From Micromonospora chersina (GTDB lineage Bacteria > Actinomycetota > Actinomycetes > Mycobacteriales > Micromonosporaceae), in the NCBI RefSeq assembly GCF_900091475.1, contig NZ_FMIB01000002.1:2542001-2606000 (forward strand): a stretch of 64,000 nucleotides of DNA. The letters run 5' to 3'. Under the pieces are notes generated by a model that was not told where the DNA came from, made no database searches, and saw only the letters and a program-made list of their open reading frames with translations. Position numbers and translations under genes: made by a program. Each line of letters starts with the position of its first letter. Within the stretch, counting starts at the first letter, position 1. Shown one piece after another: positions 1 to 9,703 of this stretch.

Positions 1-130
1 CACGCCACTCGCGGGAGCGCTCCCATGAGATTGCCGGCACGTGTCAGGGGTGTCAATAGACCGATGGGAGCGTTCCCAGATCGTTACCGCATCGACCGGG
101 GTGGCCCCGGAGGGCGACCCCGGTACGCGG

Positions 131-676
131 TCAGCAGAAGCGGCGCAGCAGGGTGGTGGCCCGGTCGGCGGCGAAGAAGTCCGGCTCGAAGCCGGCGCCG
201 GCCCACTCCCGCATCATCCGGTGCTCGGCGTGCCCGGGGTCGGCCAGCGCGGCCAGCAGGACGGCGTACCCCGCCGGGCCCCCCACGTCCTCCGGCGGGC
301 AGGCGCGCTCCCCCTCGACACAGGCCGGGTAGCGCTCGTCCGGGTCCGCCGCGCACACGTCCTCGACCACGAGGTCGTGCTCCCACCAGTCGCCGAAGTC
401 GTAGGTGTAGCGGAACCGGTCGCCCTTGCCCACGACCGCGTCCAGCCGGACGTCCAGCTCGTCGCGGAGCGCCAGCTCGCCGTCCGGGTCGGGCTCGCCG
501 TACTGCCGGCCGTCGATGTCGAACGAGTGCAGGTGGCAGTCCCGCCAGCCCATCGCGTGCTGGACCACCCGGTGCAGCCGGTCCAGGGTGTAGCCGCCGG
601 GGACCAGCACCCGCCGCCACACCGGCGGTCGGACCCCGGCGAGGGAGACCTTCAGCTGGAAGATCTGACGCGACAT
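131..676 (-). CDS. Plasmid pRiA4b ORF-3-like family protein
   Basis: A 181-residue protein. The opening segment (QIFQLKVSLAGVRPPVWRR) and the later YDFGDWWEHD motif are the signature of the pRiA4b ORF-3 family, whose biochemical role is unknown. The ATG at 676 is chosen because AGGAAGGA lies about 10 nt upstream and the family normally begins a few residues before the IFQLKV strand. A much longer reading of the same frame is possible, but it would run through the divergent reductase gene. No signal peptide or membrane segment is visible, so it is probably cytoplasmic. The neighbours give no functional hint. Confidence 0.85.
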   Translation of the reverse strand: MSRQIFQLKVSLAGVRPPVWRRVLVPGGYTLDRLHRVVQHAMGWRDCHLHSFDIDGRQYGEPDPDGELALRDELDVRLDAVVGKGDRFRYTYDFGDWWEHDLVVEDVCAADPDERYPACVEGERACPPEDVGGPAGYAVLLAALADPGHAEHRMMREWAGAGFEPDFFAADRATTLLRRFC

Positions 677-826
677 GCTGTCCCATCCTTCCTCGGCATA
701 GGCTGCCAACATGATCTGCCGAGCGTGCCGGGAGCGACGGCACGACGACTGTCCAGGCCGGAAGTGGTGCGACTGCCAGCACCGTACCCCCGAACCCACC
801 CCTCCGGTCACCGGTCCGGCCGGCGA

Positions 827-1612
827 ATGAGCGTCGGAAGCCCGATCGAACGGATCTGGCCGGCACCCGTCACCGGGCCGCTGACCGACCCGGAACTCGC
901 CGCGCTCTACGGCCGCGCCCCGCACCCCCACCTGCGGGTCAACTTCGTGGCCAGCGCCGACGGCGCGGTCAGCCTGGACGGCTACTCCGCCGGGCTCTCC
1001 GGCGAGCCGGACAAGCGGGTCTTCGGGCTGCTGAGGATGCTCTGCGACGGCCTCGTGGTGGCCGCCGGCACGCTGCGCCACGAGGGCTACCGGGCGGTCC
1101 GGCTCGGCGAGGCGCGCCGGGCCTGGCGCCGCGAGCAGGGCCTGACCGACTATCCGACCCTCGTTGTCGTCTCCGGCTCGCTGGACCTCGACCCGGCCCA
1201 GGCATGCTTCGCCGACGCGCCGGTCCGGCCGCTGGTGCTCACCGGCACGACCGCCGAACCCCCGCCCGGGCTCACCGAGGTGGCCGACCTCGTCCGGTGC
1301 GGCGGGGAGCGGGTCGACCTGGCCGCCGGCCTGGCCGAGCTGCGCCGCCGCGGGCTGGGCCAGCTCCTCTGCGAGGGCGGGCCGCACCTGTTCGGCGCGC
1401 TCACCGCGGCCGACCTGGTGGACGAGCTCTGCCTGACGGTCGCGCCGCTGCTCGCCGGGGCCGGTCCCGGCCGGATCACCGCCGGGGACGCCAGCCCGCC
1501 CCGGCACCTACCGCTGCGCCACGTGCTGGCCGCCGCCGACGGGGTGCTGATGCTGCGCTATGCCCGCGACCCGGGCGGGCCGCCGCCCGCGGGCGCCGCC
1601 CCGGCCGCCTGA
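827..1612 (+). CDS. RibD C-terminal-like pyrimidine reductase family protein
   Basis: A 261-residue protein of the dihydrofolate-reductase/RibD-C fold. The substrate and NADPH-binding strand is visible around residues 38-52 (VNFVASADGAVSLDG), and the nucleotide-binding EGGPHLFG motif is at 183-190. Family members reduce a pyrimidine or pteridine substrate with NADPH. In actinobacteria many stand-alone copies lie outside riboflavin operons and have no proven substrate, and no rib genes are seen here. The ATG at 827 fits the usual family start, although the ribosome-binding site is weak. It is divergent from the pRiA4b-like gene. Confidence 0.88.
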   Translation: MSVGSPIERIWPAPVTGPLTDPELAALYGRAPHPHLRVNFVASADGAVSLDGYSAGLSGEPDKRVFGLLRMLCDGLVVAAGTLRHEGYRAVRLGEARRAWRREQGLTDYPTLVVVSGSLDLDPAQACFADAPVRPLVLTGTTAEPPPGLTEVADLVRCGGERVDLAAGLAELRRRGLGQLLCEGGPHLFGALTAADLVDELCLTVAPLLAGAGPGRITAGDASPPRHLPLRHVLAAADGVLMLRYARDPGGPPPAGAAPAA

Positions 1613-1700
1613 CCGCACCGTCCGGCACGGTCGGAAAGGGGTACGCGGACAGCCTCACCCGGTCCGGCGGAGCGGGCGGCCGCCGGCCGGCGTGCGGGGG

Positions 1701-2747
1701 TCAACCGGCCGACGGAGCGGCCTCTCCCGGCAGGGAGTCCGGCAGCCCGAACGCCGCGACGTGTTCCGCGCCCAGGAACGAGGTGATGCCGGCGATCCGG
1801 TCACCCCGCAGCGCCAGCACGTCGACCGACCACGGCAGGAAGGGGCCGGTCCCGCCCCGGCGCAGGTAGCCGGCGACCGCCGGTTGGCCGTTCGCGCCGG
1901 TCGTCACGTGCCGCCAGCTGCCGCAGGGGCCGAGCGGCGCCGACCGGGCGAAGTCCAGCACCGCGGCGAGGCCCCGGTACCAGTGCGGCATCGGCGGCAT
2001 GGACCAGGTGACGTCCTCGGTGAGCAGGGCGACCAGGGCGTCGGCGTCGCCGTTCTCCAGGGCGGTGGCGTAGCCGGTGACCACCTCCCGCAGTCGGACG
2101 TCGTCCAGCATTCGCAGGGTGCGCTGCTGGGTGGCGGCGGGTGCCCGCTCGGCGAGCGACCGGCGCGCCCGCGCGAGCGCCGAGTTCACCGAGGCGGTCG
2201 AGGTGCCCAGCATGGCCGCGATCTCCGCGGCCGAGTAACCGAGGACGTCGAAGAGCAGCAGCGCGGCGCGCTGGTTGCCCGGCAGGTGCTGCACGGCGGC
2301 CACGAAGGCCAGCTCGACCGCCTCGCGCTGCTCGTACCGCGCGCCCGGGGCGACGGGAGCGGCCGCCAGGCCGGTGTCCGGGTAGGGGCCGAGCCAGGCG
2401 ACCTCGTGGTCCGGGTGGCTGTCCGGCACGGCGGTGTCGCTGGCCGGGCCGAGGTCGACCGGCAGGGCCCGCCGCGCGCGGCCGGCGATGGCGTCGAGGC
2501 AGACCCGGGTCGCCACGGTGTAGAGCCACGAGCGCAGCGAGCCGCGTCCCGCGAAGGCCGGCAGCCCGCGCCACGCCCGCAGCAGCGCGTCCTGGAGGGC
2601 GTCGTCGGCGTCGTGGACCGAGCCGAGCATCCGGTAGCAGTGGGCGTGCAGCTCCCGGCGCAGCGGCGAGACGAGCGCCGTGAAGGCGGCCTCGTCGACC
2701 GGGGCCCGGTCCGGAGATCCGGCGGCGGTCGGGGAACTGACGCTCAC
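1701..2747 (-). CDS. ECF sigma factor with C-terminal SnoaL-like domain
   Basis: A 348-residue sigma-70 family factor. Region 2 covers roughly residues 20-95 (CYRMLGSVHDADDALQDALLRAW is typical), and region 4 is around 140-195, with the helix-turn-helix LGYSAAEIAAMLGTS. The last 130 residues form a SnoaL-like/NTF2 domain, characteristic of extended ECF factors that carry their own regulatory tail instead of relying on a separate anti-sigma. The GTG start at 2747 places region 2 at the usual distance from the N terminus. It is divergent from an alpha/beta hydrolase gene 72 bp away, which is a plausible target. Confidence 0.9.
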   Translation of the reverse strand: MSVSSPTAAGSPDRAPVDEAAFTALVSPLRRELHAHCYRMLGSVHDADDALQDALLRAWRGLPAFAGRGSLRSWLYTVATRVCLDAIAGRARRALPVDLGPASDTAVPDSHPDHEVAWLGPYPDTGLAAAPVAPGARYEQREAVELAFVAAVQHLPGNQRAALLLFDVLGYSAAEIAAMLGTSTASVNSALARARRSLAERAPAATQQRTLRMLDDVRLREVVTGYATALENGDADALVALLTEDVTWSMPPMPHWYRGLAAVLDFARSAPLGPCGSWRHVTTGANGQPAVAGYLRRGGTGPFLPWSVDVLALRGDRIAGITSFLGAEHVAAFGLPDSLPGEAAPSAG

Positions 2748-2819
2748 GACCGACGATTCTGCCGCAGCGCCGGAGTCAGGAAGGTGAACGGCTCGCCCGT
2801 CACGACTCTGGAGGACCCG

Positions 2820-3650
2820 ATGAACAGCATGTCCACCGCGCCCGTCACCACCGGCACCCTGGCGGTGCCCGACGGGCGGCTGTACTACGAGGTGCGCGGG
2901 CGGGGGCCGCTCGTGGCCCTGGTCGCCGCCCCGATGGACGCGGACGCCTTCGCGCCGCTGGCCGACCTGCTGGCCGCCGACCACACCGTGCTGACCACCG
3001 ACCCGCGCGGGATCCGCCGCAGCGTCCTGCACGACCCGCACCGGGACTCGACTCCCGAGCTGCGCGCCGACGACGTCGTCCGGCTCCTCGCGCACCTCGA
3101 CGCGGGTCCGGCCGCCGTGCTGGGGTCCAGCGGCGGCGCCGTGACCGTCCTCGCCCTGGCCCAGGCCCGTCCTTCGCGGGTGCACACGGTCGTCGCGCAC
3201 GAACCGCCGCTGCTCGGCCTGCTGCCGGACCGGGAGGACCTGTTCGCCCGCGAGGCCGACATGATCGCCACCTACCGGGCCGGGGACCGGCTCGGCGCCG
3301 GGCGCAAGTTCCTCGCCAACGCGAACATCCACCTGCCCGAGGAGGTAATCCTGGGCATGTTCGGCGGCGAGCCCGACCCGCAGGCGGCCGCCGACGAGCA
3401 CTACCAGTACCTGCACATGATCCGTGGGACGACCGGGTTCCGGCCCGACGTGGCCGCCCTGCGCGACGGCCCGACCCGGGTCGTCGTCGGCCTCGGGGAG
3501 CGGTCGACAGGTGAGGTGTGCGACCGCACCTCGCGGGCGCTCGCGGCGGAGCTGGGCACCGCGCCGGTGATGTTCCCGGGCGGGCACGTCGGCTTCGCCG
3601 AGGACCCGCCGGCCTTCGCCGCCCGGCTGCGCGAGGTGCTCGCCGGCTGA
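2820..3650 (+). CDS. Alpha/beta hydrolase
   Basis: A 276-residue alpha/beta hydrolase. The nucleophile elbow is LGSSGG with Ser at about 104, the oxyanion region is around 36-40, and the C-terminal GGHVGFAEDP carries the likely catalytic His. The motif GSSGG fits esterase or epoxide-hydrolase-like members, and the substrate is not predictable. The ATG at 2820 is preceded by GGAGG at good spacing. It is transcribed divergently from the SnoaL-type ECF sigma gene, so a shared control region of about 72 bp is likely. Confidence 0.88.
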   Translation: MNSMSTAPVTTGTLAVPDGRLYYEVRGRGPLVALVAAPMDADAFAPLADLLAADHTVLTTDPRGIRRSVLHDPHRDSTPELRADDVVRLLAHLDAGPAAVLGSSGGAVTVLALAQARPSRVHTVVAHEPPLLGLLPDREDLFAREADMIATYRAGDRLGAGRKFLANANIHLPEEVILGMFGGEPDPQAAADEHYQYLHMIRGTTGFRPDVAALRDGPTRVVVGLGERSTGEVCDRTSRALAAELGTAPVMFPGGHVGFAEDPPAFAARLREVLAG

Positions 3651-3773
3651 CCCCTCCGGCACGGCGACGGCGGGCGCGGGGACGCCGGGGTGGCGTGCCC
3701 ACGCCCGCCGTGGCGAGGCGCGGCCGTGCCGGCGTCGACGGCGGAGGAGTCCGCCGACGCCGGGCCGGGTGGA

Positions 3774-5312
3774 TCAGTTGACGCTGACGGCCGACCAGGC
3801 GGCGGCCACCGCGTTGTACTCGGCGCTGCCGCTGCCGTACAGGTCGGCGGCGGCCGACAGGCTGGCGGTGCGGGCGCCGGCGTAGTTGGTCCGCGAGGTC
3901 ATGTAGCGGGTGAGCGCGCGGTACCAGATGGCGCCGGCCTTGGCGTTGCCGATGCCGGTCACGGTGCTGCCGTTGCAGGTCGGGCTGTTGCCGTACGACG
4001 ACGAGCCGCTGCCCACGGCGAGCAGGTAGAAGAAGTGGTTCGCCACGCCGGAGGAGTAGTGCACGTCGAGCCGGCCCACGGAGCTGCTCCAGCAGTCGGC
4101 GGAGGAGCCGTCCTTGGAGGGCTTGTCCATGTAGCGCAGCGGGACGCCGCTGCTGCGCAGCTTCTCGCCGATCAGGTAGTCGCCCGGGTCCTTGCTGTTG
4201 GCGGCGGAGAACTCGACGAGGGTGCCGAAGATGTCGCTGGTGGCCTCGTTGAGACCGCCCGACTCACCGCTGTAGCGCAGGCCGGCGGTGTTGCTGGTGA
4301 CGCCGTGGGTCATCTCGTGACCGGCCACGTCCAGCGAGGTCAGCGGGTACCAGCCCGAGCCGCCGTCGCCGTAGGTCATGCAGAAGCAGGAGTCGCTCCA
4401 GAACGCGTTGGCGTAGTTGCTGCTGTAGTGCACCCGGCTGTACGCGCCGACCCCGTCGTTGCGGATGCCGTTGCGGCCGTGCACGGTCTTGTAGTAGTCC
4501 CAGGTCATCTGGGCGCCGTACGCGGCGTCGGCCGCGGCGGTCTGCCGGTTGGCCAGGGTGCCGTCACCGAACACGTTCGAGGCGCTGGTGACGAGCGTGC
4601 CGGTGCCGCTGGTGCCGCCGTTGAGGTCGTAGGTCTTGTGGCCGCCCCGGGTGGCGTCGGCGAGCTGGTACGTGCTGCCGGAGAGGGTGCTGCCCACGGT
4701 GACCGTGCCGGAGTGGAAGGTGTTGCCGGTACCGTCGCGCTGCACACCCTCCCAGGAGTCGCGCACCTTGCCGGTGGTGGCGTCCACCAGGACGTGCAGC
4801 TCGCTGGGGGTGCCGTCGGCGTACGCCCCGCCCACGACGACCTCGTAGGCCAGCGTGGTGCCGGCGGCGTCCGCGTCGTGGACGAGCTGGGTGCCGTCGA
4901 CGCGGCGGGTGGCGGCGGTGGAGGCGCCGAGCGCGACCCGGCCGGCGGTCGCGGCGCTGACCCGGGCCTTGGCGCCCCGGGTCGGCGCGGCCACCAGGCT
5001 CTGGCTGGCGCCCTTCCAGGTGTTGCCCCTGCCCAGGTGGACGACGGTGTCGCCGCCGAGCACCGGCAGGCCGTCGGCGTAGCGGTTGAGCCGGACATGC
5101 TCGGTGCCGTCGGCGTCGGTCTGCACGTTCTTGAGCGTGAAGCTCTGGCCGTCGGCGACCAGCGCGCTGCCCGAGTGGGCCTTGAGCTGGGCGACCGCCC
5201 GGGTGAACGCGTCGGTGGAGACGGGGGCCGCGGAGGCCGTCGCGGGCAGCGTGCCGGCGGCGGCGAGCAGCGCCGCCGTGGCCAGCCCGCCGAGGAGAGT
5301 GGTACGACGCAT
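3774..5312 (-). CDS. Secreted M4 (thermolysin-type) neutral metalloprotease
   Basis: A 512-residue preproenzyme. An N-terminal signal peptide (MRRTT followed by a hydrophobic stretch ending near ATASA, residue 28) is followed by an FTP/PepSY-type propeptide. The M4 catalytic domain has the zinc motif HEMTH at 332-336 and the third ligand in GGLNEATSD (Glu about 356). The C-terminal helical half has DVHYSSGVANHFFY, which contains the transition-state His. It would hydrolyse extracellular proteins. AGGTAGGA lies upstream of the ATG at 5312. It has no obvious operon partner, and the 3' end is convergent with the hydrolase gene. Confidence 0.95.
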   Translation of the reverse strand: MRRTTLLGGLATAALLAAAGTLPATASAAPVSTDAFTRAVAQLKAHSGSALVADGQSFTLKNVQTDADGTEHVRLNRYADGLPVLGGDTVVHLGRGNTWKGASQSLVAAPTRGAKARVSAATAGRVALGASTAATRRVDGTQLVHDADAAGTTLAYEVVVGGAYADGTPSELHVLVDATTGKVRDSWEGVQRDGTGNTFHSGTVTVGSTLSGSTYQLADATRGGHKTYDLNGGTSGTGTLVTSASNVFGDGTLANRQTAAADAAYGAQMTWDYYKTVHGRNGIRNDGVGAYSRVHYSSNYANAFWSDSCFCMTYGDGGSGWYPLTSLDVAGHEMTHGVTSNTAGLRYSGESGGLNEATSDIFGTLVEFSAANSKDPGDYLIGEKLRSSGVPLRYMDKPSKDGSSADCWSSSVGRLDVHYSSGVANHFFYLLAVGSGSSSYGNSPTCNGSTVTGIGNAKAGAIWYRALTRYMTSRTNYAGARTASLSAAADLYGSGSAEYNAVAAAWSAVSVN

Positions 5313-5653
5313 GAAGTTCCTACCTTCACTAGGACTGCCGGCCGGGGGGTATCGACCGACGGGTGACCCGCCGTGGGAGGGCACGCCGGATCAGCCGCGT
5401 TCGTGCAGGTCACACGGGCGCGGCGACGCACGAGGGATCGATGGAGGAAAGATCCTCGATGCGTTGTTGCACATTCTTGCCGGAGGCGGCCCATGTCTGT
5501 CACGACTTTCGGCCAAGATTTTTTCCACGACTTTTCGCGCGCCGTTCACCACCCGGGACTCCGGAGCGGTCGCCGCGTCGGGACCCGCGCCCCGCCGGGT
5601 CGGGCTGCGCCGTCTCGCGAACCCGCCCGGGACAAGCGCCGTAACCTCGGAGA
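5313..5653. other. Intergenic region upstream of the metalloprotease
   Basis: About 340 bp between the metalloprotease (minus) and the small membrane protein (plus). It must hold both promoters. I see no long open frame with a ribosome-binding site, no RNA gene and no clear repeat. The stretch near 5500-5540 is richer in T than its surroundings. Confidence 0.4.
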
Positions 5654-6064
5654 ATGCGTTCTCCGCAGGCGACCGGGACGACGCCGGAGCAGGCCGAGCG
5701 TCCGCTGCTCGCCGGTGGGCTGCTGGTCGCCACCGGCCTGGCCGACGTGCTGTCCGCGTACGGCACGCTCCGGTCCGGGCCGTTCGTGGTGCTGAGCGGC
5801 GGTGGCCTCTACCCGGTCGACGTCACCGGCTGGGCCTGGCTGCACCTGGTGGTCGGCACCGCGCTGGCGGTCGCCGGGCTGGCGGCGGTCACCGGGCGCC
5901 GGGGCGCGGCCCTCGTGGCGATCGGCTGCGCCGTGCTGGCGCTCACCGTCAATCTGCTCATGCTGCCGTACGCGCCGATCCGGGTGGTCCTGGTGACCGC
6001 CGTCGACGCGGCGGCGATCCGGCTGCTGCTCCGACACCGCCGGGCCACCGGCGGGGCGGGGTGA
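5654..6064 (+). CDS. Small membrane protein (DUF7144-like)
   Basis: A 136-residue protein with about four hydrophobic segments (roughly residues 18-36, 57-78, 83-103 and 106-125) joined by short loops. The GWAWLHLVVG motif in the second segment resembles the DUF7144 family of actinobacterial integral membrane proteins of unknown function. It is convergent with the membrane hydrolase gene, with only 9 bp between stops. No enzymatic motif is visible. Confidence 0.7.
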   Translation: MRSPQATGTTPEQAERPLLAGGLLVATGLADVLSAYGTLRSGPFVVLSGGGLYPVDVTGWAWLHLVVGTALAVAGLAAVTGRRGAALVAIGCAVLALTVNLLMLPYAPIRVVLVTAVDAAAIRLLLRHRRATGGAG

Positions 6065-6073
6065 GGCGACCGG

Positions 6074-7708
6074 TCAGCGGGGCTCGCAGATCCGGCCGCT
6101 GAAGGCGGGGTCGCCCTCCCGGTCGGCCGCCCACACCGGGTTCAGGGCCAGCGGGAGCGGCGGGGCCTGCCAGGCGGCGCCCAGCCGCTGGAGCAGCCGG
6201 TACTCCCGGCGCGGCTCGTCGACCCGGCCGCCGGCGAGGAAGTCGACCACGCGCTCCTGGGCGAGCCGCTGGCCGATCAGCCCGCCGTGCAGGGCGGGCA
6301 TCTGGAACGTCGGGATCCGGCTGTACTCGCCGGGCGGCGCCTCCGCGGCGCTGACCGTGGGCAGGAAGGCGATCATGCGGACCCCGGCCACCGGGCAGAG
6401 CGTGCGGTTGCGGTAGAACGGCGCGTTGACCAGCACCGACCGGACGAAGGGCTCGTCCGGTGCGCTCTTCACCGAGCGACCCAGGTTGGCCAGCCAGAAG
6501 ATCCCCCGCAGCTCCCAGCCGGCGGCCACGCCCCACCCGGAGTAGCCCGCCGGCGGGTAGTAGGCCCGGCCCGGCTGGATGAGCGGGCTGAACAGCAGCA
6601 CCGCCTCCACGGGCAGGGGCTGCGCCCACTTGTCCAGGTAGGTGCGCGCCACCATGGCGCCCTCGCTGAACCCGAGCAGGGCGATCGGCCGGCCGGTCCG
6701 TTTGTGCAACTCGTCGACCTGCGCGGCGAGCAGCACCGCGCTGGAGTCCAGGGCCTGGTGGGTGGCCTCCGGCCCGTACGGCAGCGGCCGGCCCTGCCCG
6801 TCGAGGCCCACGTAGGAGAAGCGCTCGACCCGGGGATCCTCCGGTGCGCGACCGTTCCACTGCGAGTCGTGCCCCGCGATGGCGATCACCGCGTGCGGCA
6901 CCCGGTCGGGCAGCCGCTGGGCGATCACCGGGGGCCGCCACTCCGCCGGTGGACCCAGCGCCAGGCCCACGAGCGTCTGCGACGCGACCGCGGCGGCCAT
7001 GGTGAGGACGATCGCCACCGGCGCGACCGGGATCCGGGCCAGGCGGATGCGGGCCGGCAGCACGGCCGCCGCCACGGTGCGCCGCCAGAGCAGGCCGTTG
7101 ACCAGGCCGGCCAGCGCCGCCACCGGGACGCCCCACCAGCCGGACGTGCTGGAGATGACCGCGCCCGCGACGGTGAGCACGACGAAGTTGAGCACCGACC
7201 AGCCGAGCAGCTCGATCGTGGGCAGGCCCCGCCACCAGTGCCGGACCACCCCGGCGCGCTGGAGGAACGGGGCGAGCACCAGCATCGGGGCGAGCGAGGC
7301 GAACAGGTAGAGGGAGAGCGCGACCGCCGAGAAGGCGACAGAGATGGCCGCCCACGGCGAGATGATCACCAGGGCGAGGGCGGCCACCTCCAGGTTCCGC
7401 CGCACCAGCCAGCCGAACGACGGACGGGCCACCCGCGCGGGCCAGGCCAGTGCGGTCAGCCCGGCGGTGAGCACCCCGCGGAACACGGTGAGCGCCACCA
7501 GGCCGAACAGGAAGTTCCCCCAGGAGTCGTGGAACACGAGCAGCCACCGCAGGTCGTGGAACGAGTCGTACGGCCAGACCGCGGTCACCTGCGGCGCCAG
7601 ACCGCGGGCGCCGTGGAAGCCGATGCCCACCAGCACCGCCTCCTGCACCACGGGCGGCAGCACGGCGAGCAGCAGCAGCATCGCCGTCCGGTTGCGGACT
7701 GCCTCCAC
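6074..7708 (-). CDS. Membrane-anchored serine hydrolase-like protein
   Basis: A 544-residue protein. The N-terminal half has about six transmembrane segments (from residue 10 to about 260). The C-terminal half is an alpha/beta-hydrolase-like domain, beginning at HAVIAIAGHDSQWNG and containing a GFSEG nucleophile elbow in LLGFSEGAMVARTYLD. The soluble domain would lie at one face of the membrane. The substrate is unknown, and lipid or cell-wall esters are only a guess. The ATG at 7708 precedes a clear hydrophobic helix. It is a single-gene unit, convergent with the small membrane protein. Confidence 0.8.
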   Translation of the reverse strand: MEAVRNRTAMLLLLAVLPPVVQEAVLVGIGFHGARGLAPQVTAVWPYDSFHDLRWLLVFHDSWGNFLFGLVALTVFRGVLTAGLTALAWPARVARPSFGWLVRRNLEVAALALVIISPWAAISVAFSAVALSLYLFASLAPMLVLAPFLQRAGVVRHWWRGLPTIELLGWSVLNFVVLTVAGAVISSTSGWWGVPVAALAGLVNGLLWRRTVAAAVLPARIRLARIPVAPVAIVLTMAAAVASQTLVGLALGPPAEWRPPVIAQRLPDRVPHAVIAIAGHDSQWNGRAPEDPRVERFSYVGLDGQGRPLPYGPEATHQALDSSAVLLAAQVDELHKRTGRPIALLGFSEGAMVARTYLDKWAQPLPVEAVLLFSPLIQPGRAYYPPAGYSGWGVAAGWELRGIFWLANLGRSVKSAPDEPFVRSVLVNAPFYRNRTLCPVAGVRMIAFLPTVSAAEAPPGEYSRIPTFQMPALHGGLIGQRLAQERVVDFLAGGRVDEPRREYRLLQRLGAAWQAPPLPLALNPVWAADREGDPAFSGRICEPR

Positions 7709-7944
7709 CGCCGCTCCTCGTACCTTGCGTCCTCGGGCCCCTTGCAGGATCTCCCGCGAGCCGGCCCGGCGGTGGCGGAATGGCCGACCGGGGCGTACGG
7801 AGAGTCAGCGGGCGGTCCCGCTGCGCAGGGTCGGCGGACCCGCGGGGTGGCGTCCGCCGCGTCGCGTGGCAACCTGTCGCATCCCTCGGGCAGGATGCAC
7901 GACGTGCGCCGCGAACGGGACGACCAGCCGACCGGAGACCGCCG

Positions 7945-9693
7945 ATGACCGACGACCTGCTCGACGGCCCCGGCGACGGGGTCGGCCGGGTGCTCGGCAC
8001 CGCCGACGCCACCCCGCTCACCTTCTGGACCGCCGTGGCGCCCGGCAGCTACCTCCAGCTCGACGACGTGGTGGTGACCCGCCGCGAGCTGCCCGACCGG
8101 GAGCCGGTCACCATCGCCGGAGTGGTCACCCAGGTGCGCGCCCGGCACGAGGGGGCGCAGTTCGACTCCGACGTGTTCGCCATCGCCGACGGCACCCTGC
8201 CGGCCCAGGTGCAGGAGGCCGCCGAGGTCACCACCACCCGGGTCGACCCGGAGTTCTACGTGCCGCCCACCCCCGGCGCCGTCGTGCACCGGGCCGAGGG
8301 CGACGCCCGGGCCCGGGCGCTGCACTTCGACCGGATGGAGCGGCGCATCCCCATGGGCATGGGCCGCGACGGCGTCCCGGTCTACCTCAACGCCGACTTC
8401 CTCGACGGCACCCGGGGCGCGCACGTCTCCATCTCCGGCATCTCCGGCGTGGCCACCAAGACCAGCTTCGCCACCTTCCTGCTCTACTCGGTCTTCCGCT
8501 CCGGGGTGCTCGGCGGCGACGCGGTGAACGCCAAGGCGCTCATCTTCAACGTCAAGGGCGAGGACCTGCTCTTCCTCGACCACCCCAACACCCGGCTCGA
8601 CGACGCCACCCGGGCCGGCTACGCGAAGCTCGGGCTCGACGCGGGCGCCTTCCCCGACGTCCGGGTCCACGCCCCGCCCCGGGTCGGTGACTCCTCCGGC
8701 ACGCCCGACGTGAGCAGCCGGCTCACCGGGGTGGACAGCTTCTACTGGACGCTCAGCGAGTTCTGCGCCGACCGCCTGCTGCCGTACGTCTTCGCCGACG
8801 CCGACGACGAGCGGCAGCAGTACACGATGGTGGTCCACTCGGTCGCCGCCCACCTGGCCCGACACGCCCAGCCCGCCGACGGCGGGGTGAGCATCGACGG
8901 GGTCCGGCTGGGGTCGTACGCCGACCTCGTCGACCACGTCGTCGAGCAGCTCAACGACGACGAGACCCGGGGCGACTGGGCGGGCAGCGCGGTCGGCCTG
9001 GGCACGGTCAACGCGTTCGCCCGCCGGCTGATCGGCAGCAAGAAGGACCTGGGCCGGCTGATCCGGGGCGACCTGGCCACCCGCCGCCCGCACTCGATCA
9101 ACACCGCCGAGTCCGCCCAGGTCACCGTGGTCGACCTGCACAACCTGCCGGACCGGGCGCAGCGTTTCGTGGTCGGCGTGACGCTCAAGAGCGAGTTCGA
9201 ACGCAAGGAGAAGGCCGGCACCGCCAAGCCGCTGCTCTTCGTCGTCCTCGACGAGCTGAACAAGTACGCCCCCCGGGAGGGCTCCTCCCCCATCAAGGAG
9301 GTGCTGCTCGACATCGCCGAGCGGGGCCGGTCGCTCGGGGTGATCCTGGTCGGCGCCCAGCAGACCGCCAGCGAGGTGGAGCGGCGGATCGTCACCAACT
9401 CGGCGATCCGGGTGGTCGGCCGGCTCGACCCGGCCGAGGCGTCCCGCCCGGAATACGGCTTCCTTCCGCCCGCCCAGCGCCAGCGCGCCCTGCTGGCCAA
9501 GCCGGGCACCATGTTCGTCAACCAGCCCGACATCCCGGTCCCGCTCTGCCTGGAGTTCCCCTTCCCGGCCTGGGCCACCCGGGTCTCCGAGGCCGGCCGG
9601 GCGCCCTCGGAGACGCTGCGCTCGATCACCCAGGCGGCCGACCCCTTCGCGGTGGTCGGCTCGAGCGCCGCCGACGACGACATCCCGTTCTAG
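7945..9693 (+). CDS. HerA-like ATPase (DUF87 family)
   Basis: A 582-residue protein. The N-terminal about 110 residues look like a HAS-barrel. A P-loop in a slightly unusual form, GISGVATKTS (165-174), follows, then a Walker B strand LLFVVLDELNKYAP near 430 and an arginine-rich C-terminal region of the HerA/FtsK type. HerA is a hexameric DNA translocase that works with the NurA nuclease on DNA ends. It leads an operon with sbcD, sbcC and a NurA-like gene, and the stop lies 10 bp before sbcD. The ATG at 7945 is set by the start of the barrel. Confidence 0.85.
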   Translation: MTDDLLDGPGDGVGRVLGTADATPLTFWTAVAPGSYLQLDDVVVTRRELPDREPVTIAGVVTQVRARHEGAQFDSDVFAIADGTLPAQVQEAAEVTTTRVDPEFYVPPTPGAVVHRAEGDARARALHFDRMERRIPMGMGRDGVPVYLNADFLDGTRGAHVSISGISGVATKTSFATFLLYSVFRSGVLGGDAVNAKALIFNVKGEDLLFLDHPNTRLDDATRAGYAKLGLDAGAFPDVRVHAPPRVGDSSGTPDVSSRLTGVDSFYWTLSEFCADRLLPYVFADADDERQQYTMVVHSVAAHLARHAQPADGGVSIDGVRLGSYADLVDHVVEQLNDDETRGDWAGSAVGLGTVNAFARRLIGSKKDLGRLIRGDLATRRPHSINTAESAQVTVVDLHNLPDRAQRFVVGVTLKSEFERKEKAGTAKPLLFVVLDELNKYAPREGSSPIKEVLLDIAERGRSLGVILVGAQQTASEVERRIVTNSAIRVVGRLDPAEASRPEYGFLPPAQRQRALLAKPGTMFVNQPDIPVPLCLEFPFPAWATRVSEAGRAPSETLRSITQAADPFAVVGSSAADDDIPF

Positions 9694-9703
9694 AGGGCCG
9701 ACC

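Noticed and set aside
131..1507. A 458-codon minus-strand frame covering the pRiA4b-like gene and the reductase gene
   Set aside because: Only the part from 676 down has family similarity and a ribosome-binding site. The upper part is the mirror of the reductase gene, a normal artefact of high GC.
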